Origin: AC-32 sp036522595
GTDB taxonomy: Bacteria; Actinomycetota; Thermoleophilia; Gaiellales; Gaiellaceae
Direction of reading: 5' to 3'
Length of the DNA stretch: 9,577 nucleotides
Assembly: GCA_036522595.1 (NCBI GenBank)
Contig: DATDFL010000095.1
Coordinates: 1-9,577 of the forward strand
The position numbers and the translations under genes were made by a program. A model generated the notes under the pieces. It did not search any database and was not told the DNA's origin. It was given only the letters and a program-made list of their open reading frames with translations. The stretch's first letter is position 1; each line of letters opens with the position of its first letter. This document shows, one piece after another, positions 6,220 through 9,577 of the stretch.

Positions 6220-6966
6220 CTACCGCCTGACCGCGCGCTCGAGCCTGCGCACCGGGCCGCGGAGCACGCGGCGGGTGCGCTCGAGCCCGCGCATCGTCGT
6301 GCCGGGGAGGCCGTTGGTGAAGCGAAGCGCCGAGACGCGCATGGCAGCGGGGCGGAACCGCCCCTGGCGCAGCTCTTCGTACACCGCCGTCGTGGTCACC
6401 GGCCCGTCGATCTCGAGCTCCATCGCGAGGGGAAAGAACTGGCGCCGAGAGTGGAAGTCGAGCGAGACGAAGGGCGGGAGTCCGTGCTGCTGAGCGAACT
6501 GCCGTCCACCCGGGTTCGGGGCGACGCCGTCGTAGTGGCGGTTCCAGATCTCCACGGCTGCGAGGAACTGCACCCAGTCCGGGTCGAAGCGCTCGACCGC
6601 GCCACGTCGCCAGGGGTGCGCGAGCACCGCGACCGCGCCCTCGTCGCGCGCGTCCTGCAGGACGTCGGCGGTCGGTCGGGCATGCCCGAGGTACGGCATC
6701 TCCTCGCCCCAGACCGGCACGTGGACGACGTTGTCCGCGTCCTCGTACTCCATCCCCGGCACGAGCAGGATCCCTTCGGCGCTCGCCTCCGCGCAGGCCC
6801 GCTTGTACTCGTCCCAGCGCGCCTCGTCGAAGCCGCGGTCGTGCTCGGCCATCAGCACGACGTCGTAGCCGCGGCGCGAAAACGCCTTCGCGAGATCCGG
6901 GAGCGCCCACGAGGCGTCGTACGACCACTCCGAGTGGACGTGCGCGGCCGCGCGGACCGTCCTCAT
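6220..6966 (-). CDS. PHP-domain metallohydrolase (putative phosphoesterase)
   Basis: The 248-residue cytoplasmic protein, without signal peptide or helices, has the metal-ligand pattern of the PHP superfamily: HVHSEWSYD at the N-terminus (His9, His11, Asp17), AEHD (40-43), GMEYE with Glu73, LAHPWR (115-120, His117), VEIWN (138-142) and DFH (170-172) before the end of the barrel. PHP proteins hydrolyse phosphoesters with two or three bound metals; known members include histidinol phosphatase, the tyrosine-phosphatase CpsB/YwqE and nucleotide phosphoesterases. The opening motif and its spacing to a conserved Asp look more like the general PHP phosphoesterase/CehA-like group than CpsB, but this is not decisive. 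The start ATG 6966 overlaps the ATP-grasp stop as ATGA; the conserved HxH then sits at residue 9, where it should be. It may dephosphorylate a sugar-phosphate or phospho-intermediate of the pathway; the substrate is unknown. Confidence 0.8.
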   Translation of the reverse strand: MRTVRAAAHVHSEWSYDASWALPDLAKAFSRRGYDVVLMAEHDRGFDEARWDEYKRACAEASAEGILLVPGMEYEDADNVVHVPVWGEEMPYLGHARPTADVLQDARDEGAVAVLAHPWRRGAVERFDPDWVQFLAAVEIWNRHYDGVAPNPGGRQFAQQHGLPPFVSLDFHSRRQFFPLAMELEIDGPVTTTAVYEELRQGRFRPAAMRVSALRFTNGLPGTTMRGLERTRRVLRGPVRRLERAVRR

Positions 6967-8141
6967 CGCCGGCCCCGTGCCCGACCCACGTACTGGCGCA
7001 GGGTCTGGACGGTGTCGGCGAACAGGACGCGCGGCTGGGAGCGCTTCCAGTTGTAGAGCCGGTCGCGGCGGCTGATCTTCAGCAGGTCGCGGATCGTCGG
7101 CAGGACGCGCGGCCAGTTCGTGAGGCTCGCCGACTGAGGCCCGCGCGCCACGAAGGCGAGATGGACGAGCTCGAGCCCGATGTTGCGGGCGCGCACGTCC
7201 GGCGGGTTCTCCGGCGGCTGCGGCACGAACGATTCGTCGAGCGCGGCCTGCACCGCCCAGGCCGGGTACTCGAACCCACGGCGGCGTGCCAGCGCGAGGC
7301 TGCCCCAGGCACGGCCGTTGAGCTCCATCAGCCAGGGACGGCCCTCGTCGTCGCGCAGAAACTCGAGCATGAACAGGCCGCGCCAGCCGGCTTGCTGCAG
7401 GAGCCGCTCGGTCGGCCCGGCGAGGCTTTCGTCGACCGGATGCGACTCGCAGGCGGACGAGGCCGACCCTTCCGGGTTCAGCATCCGCACGCGCCGGTGG
7501 GTGCTCCAGCCCACGACTCCCTCTTTCGTCATGTGCCCGAAGAGACCCTCGCCGGTGCCGCGGATCAACGGCTGCACGACCAGCGGCGGGTACCAGCCTT
7601 TCTCGCGCACGCGCGCGAGCTCCTCTTCGTCGGCGACGGCGCTGCCGGTGGGCCGGACGAGGCGTCCACCGACCTCGTAGAGCGCCCGCGCCGGCTTCAC
7701 CACCACCGGATAGGACGGCGGCGCGACGTCGTCCGGGCTCTCGACGACCTGCGTTTCCGGAACGGGGAGACCCGCCTCGCGGGCGGCGTCCAGCTGGAGC
7801 GCCTTGTCGAGCGCCAGCTCGACCTGGCGGCCGGTCGGCCCCGCGATCGCCACGTCGGTGTCGCCGAGCAGGCCCGCGAGCCAGACCGCTGAGTCGTCGA
7901 GCGGCAGGCACGCGGCGGCGCCCGTACGGTCGAGCAGCCCGTGCAGGTCGGCGGCTGCTGCCTGAACGTCGTCTTCGGGAGCCGCGATCGCGTGCACCTC
8001 GACACCTCGGACCCGGCGCAGCGCGGGCTTCGCACCCGGGCGGGTGAAGGCGACGACCCGGAAGCCCGCTTCCTGCAGCGACCACGTCGCCTCGATTGCC
8101 GCCATCGCCTCGGCGAAGCCGACGAGGACCGTCAGCGCCAT
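6963..8141 (-). CDS. ATP-grasp ligase of unknown substrate (carbamoyl-phosphate-synthase-like fold)
   Basis: The 392-residue soluble protein begins with a Rossmann-like pre-ATP-grasp domain (about 1-110, LTVLVGFAEAMAAIE). An ATP-grasp domain follows, with the ATP-binding lysine in YPVVVKPA (144-151), the adenine-contact region VVQPLIRGTGEG (188-199), and metal ligands Glu260 (FMLEF) and Glu273/Asn275 (LMELNGRAWG). The segment HRRVRMLNPEGSASSACES (215-233) replaces the usual substrate loop and resembles the predicted ATP-grasp/carboxylate-amine ligase group often written COG3919. Such enzymes activate a carboxylate as an acyl-phosphate and join it to an amine or thiol. No substrate can be read from the sequence. 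The start ATG 8141 lies 10 nt inside the deacetylase gene; a longer reading back to 8252 would add an Arg-rich shadow of the deacetylase. The C-terminus (about 320-392) is basic with a YNWKRSQP segment of unknown role. Confidence 0.8.
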   Translation of the reverse strand: MALTVLVGFAEAMAAIEATWSLQEAGFRVVAFTRPGAKPALRRVRGVEVHAIAAPEDDVQAAAADLHGLLDRTGAAACLPLDDSAVWLAGLLGDTDVAIAGPTGRQVELALDKALQLDAAREAGLPVPETQVVESPDDVAPPSYPVVVKPARALYEVGGRLVRPTGSAVADEEELARVREKGWYPPLVVQPLIRGTGEGLFGHMTKEGVVGWSTHRRVRMLNPEGSASSACESHPVDESLAGPTERLLQQAGWRGLFMLEFLRDDEGRPWLMELNGRAWGSLALARRRGFEYPAWAVQAALDESFVPQPPENPPDVRARNIGLELVHLAFVARGPQSASLTNWPRVLPTIRDLLKISRRDRLYNWKRSQPRVLFADTVQTLRQYVGRARGRR

Positions 8142-8794
8142 CGCTTCAGCGCCAGGCTCACGGCGCGCGCGGTTCCGCGCTCCGCCCGGGCGATCGCCTC
8201 GAGCGTGGCCGCGGTCTCGGAGCTCGTGATCGTGTGCCGCGACTGGAGCCACGCATCGGCGCGGGCCGGGCCGCCGTCGACGGTGTAGACGCGCCGAAAG
8301 CCCGCCCGCCGAACCGCCCGGAGCGCGTTCCGGTCGTACTGGCCGAAGGGAAACGACGCCTCGTCGACGGCCTTGCCTGCGGCCCCGGCGATCGCCGCCT
8401 GCGCGTCCAGGAGCTCCTCGCGCTCCGCGTTGGGGTCGAGCGCCCGCCAGGGGCGGTGCCGCAGCCCGTGGTTCCCGATGGTCATGCCGGCCCGCGCGAG
8501 CTCGCGCACTCCGTCCGCGTCGACCGATCCGCGTTGGCCGATTCGCCCGGCAATCAGGAAGAAGGCTGCCGAGAGTCCCGCGCGCTTCAGCGCCGGCAGC
8601 GCGAGCTCGACGTCCGAGGCGTTGCCGTCGTCGAAGGTCACCCGCAGGCCCGGCTCCCGCTGCACGACCTCGAGCAGCTCCTCGAACTGCTCCTCGCTCA
8701 CCCAGAACTGCCCTTCGTCCGGCTCCAGCTCCCGGCCCGGGGTCCCGATCCCGTGGAAGCAGAGGTTGACGACCGTCGCCGGCCGGGCGGTCAC
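8132..8794 (-). CDS. NodB-type polysaccharide deacetylase, apparently cytoplasmic
   Basis: The 220-residue protein is a carbohydrate esterase family 4/NodB-homology domain. The metal triad is visible as Asp56 of TFDDG (53-57) with Asp55 as the probable base, and His109/His113 in GNHGLRHRPW (107-116). SFPFGQYD (147-154) corresponds to motif 3, and the N-terminal LCFHGIG (11-17) is usual for the fold. It would remove N- or O-acetyl groups from a sugar. The start is GTG 8794, overlapping the GT4 stop as GTGA; the reading back to 8878 would be a shadow of the GT4 gene. With this start no signal peptide or membrane anchor is present, so the substrate is likely a cytoplasmic precursor or lipid-linked sugar rather than exported polymer. 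The usual Ser/Thr after the first histidine of motif 2 is Gly110, a variation also seen in exopolysaccharide-locus deacetylases. Confidence 0.85.
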   Translation of the reverse strand: MTARPATVVNLCFHGIGTPGRELEPDEGQFWVSEEQFEELLEVVQREPGLRVTFDDGNASDVELALPALKRAGLSAAFFLIAGRIGQRGSVDADGVRELARAGMTIGNHGLRHRPWRALDPNAEREELLDAQAAIAGAAGKAVDEASFPFGQYDRNALRAVRRAGFRRVYTVDGGPARADAWLQSRHTITSSETAATLEAIARAERGTARAVSLALKRWR

Positions 8795-9577
8795 GTCGTC
8801 ACGCGGTCCCGCGGCCGGGCGGAACCTCGAAGCGATTGCTGGTAGACGTCCTCGAGCCGCTCGCCCGCGTAGTCCCACGAGTACTCGCGCTCGGTCAGCT
8901 CGCGGCCCGCCCGCCCCAGCGCCTCGCCGACCTCCGGGTGCTCGAACAGGTGCAAGATCTGCAACGCGAAGACCTCGGCGGTGTCGCCGATCAGCAGGTG
9001 CTCGCCGTCGCGGACGTTGACGCCCTCGCAGCCGAGCGTCGTCGAGACGACCGGCTTCCCCATCGCGAGGCCCTCGACGACCTTGAGCCGCGTGCCGCTG
9101 CCCATGCGGATCGGGACGACCACGACCTCGGCGCCCTGGAGGTATGGCCGCACGTCCGGCACCTCACCGGTCGCGTCGACCCCGCGGCGCCGCAGGGCCT
9201 CAACCGCGCTCTCGGAGCCGCGTCCCACGACGCGCACCTTGACGTCGGGGCGGCGCCGGCGCACGAGCGGCAGCACCTCGTCGACGAGGAAGTTCACGCC
9301 GTCGATGTTGGGGCGGTAGTCGAGGACGCCGTTGAAGACGAGCGCGCCCGGCTCGACCGGAGCGGGGTCGGGCCGGAAGTACTCGACGTCGACGCCGTTC
9401 GGCACCGCGGCCACCAGCGTGTCCGGCGCGTGCCGGCGCACGATCTCGGCCTCGCGCTCGGATGTGGCGACAACCGCGGCGACCTCCTGCCACGAGCGCT
9501 GCTCGAAGCGCACGAAGCGCCGCTCCTGCGAGCGGTAGAACGCGCGCCGCAGCGGCGAGCGCTCCGTCTCGTGCATC
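8791..9577 (-). CDS. GT4 (group 1) glycosyltransferase, C-terminal part, 5' end outside window
   Basis: About 262 codons are present, running off the right edge. They hold the end of the acceptor domain and the whole donor-binding domain of a GT-B family 4 glycosyltransferase. Visible landmarks, counted from the Met codon at 9576, are VATSEREAE (36-44), VPNGVDVEYF (58-67), FNGVLDYRPN (81-90), VGRG (117-120) and the donor-binding segment GTRLKVVEGLAMGKPVVS (161-178), with the EGVNV follow-on (184-188). The Met at 9576 is probably internal: MHETERSPLRR matches the mid-protein His-Glu linker region found about 100 residues into such enzymes, so the true start lies beyond 9577. The enzyme transfers a sugar from a nucleotide donor to a lipid-linked acceptor; it resembles the sugar transferases of exosortase-type exopolysaccharide loci. 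Its stop overlaps the deacetylase start by 4 nt. Confidence 0.85.
   Translation of the reverse strand, partial: MHETERSPLRRAFYRSQERRFVRFEQRSWQEVAAVVATSEREAEIVRRHAPDTLVAAVPNGVDVEYFRPDPAPVEPGALVFNGVLDYRPNIDGVNFLVDEVLPLVRRRRPDVKVRVVGRGSESAVEALRRRGVDATGEVPDVRPYLQGAEVVVVPIRMGSGTRLKVVEGLAMGKPVVSTTLGCEGVNVRDGEHLLIGDTAEVFALQILHLFEHPEVGEALGRAGRELTEREYSWDYAGERLEDVYQQSLRGSARPRDRVTT

Noticed and set aside
6218..6928. N-terminal extension of the GT2 frame back to 6928
   Set aside because: The extension is an Arg/Ala-rich out-of-frame reading of the PHP gene. GTG 6217, 2 nt after the PHP stop, gives a normal GT2 N-terminus with one membrane helix.
5414..7056. Overlapping plus-strand open frames opposite the GT2 and PHP genes
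   Set aside because: Both are Arg-rich shadows with no recognisable domain, while the minus strand carries complete GT2 and PHP motif sets.
1..9577. RNA genes, CRISPR arrays, insertion sequences and attachment sites
   Set aside because: No tRNA-like cloverleaf, no regularly spaced repeats, no transposase or integrase motifs and no terminal inverted repeats were seen; coding genes occupy almost the entire window.

Overview
The window is a gene-packed, GC-rich stretch with a strong preference for G or C at third codon positions. It uses GTG and TTG starts freely and has almost no intergenic DNA. It reads as part of a chromosomal extracellular polysaccharide (capsule, exopolysaccharide or O-antigen-like) locus from a high-GC bacterium. 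Base composition and gene style suggest an actinobacterium, possibly the Thermoleophilia (Gaiellales/Solirubrobacterales) type, but that placement is inference; nothing here is a taxonomic marker.

Two gene trains point at each other. The plus-strand train (1-3964) holds the end of an unrecognised gene, a 48-residue two-helix membrane protein too short for most gene callers, a Wzy/O-antigen-ligase-type membrane protein, a hexapeptide-repeat acyltransferase and a Wzx-type flippase. The minus-strand train, read from the right edge down to 3954, holds a GT4 glycosyltransferase (its start lies beyond the window), a NodB-type deacetylase, an ATP-grasp ligase, a PHP-domain metallohydrolase, a membrane GT2 glycosyltransferase with a QxxRW motif, and a secreted GH5-like glycoside hydrolase. 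Nearly every junction is a 1-10 nt overlap or a gap of 2 nt, so each train is probably one translationally coupled operon. The trains meet tail to tail with an 11 bp overlap of coding sequence and no visible terminator.

Taken together: the GT4 and GT2 enzymes would build the repeat unit on a lipid carrier. The acyltransferase, and possibly the deacetylase, ATP-grasp and PHP proteins, would modify it in the cytoplasm. Wzx would flip it, the Wzy-like protein would polymerise or transfer it, and the GH5-like protein would act on the polymer outside the cell. No priming glycosyltransferase, chain-length regulator or sugar-nucleotide gene is visible; these would have to lie outside.

The points most worth a second look are: (i) the GH5-like enzyme keeps both catalytic glutamates but has changed two normally invariant active-site positions; (ii) a cytoplasmic deacetylase, ATP-grasp and PHP trio of unknown chemistry; (iii) the overlooked 48-residue membrane protein wedged by overlaps in front of the polymerase gene; (iv) a BcsA-like GT2 coupled to a secreted glycanase inside a Wzx/Wzy-type locus. 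There are no RNA genes, mobile elements, CRISPR arrays or intergenic stretches over 30 bp.
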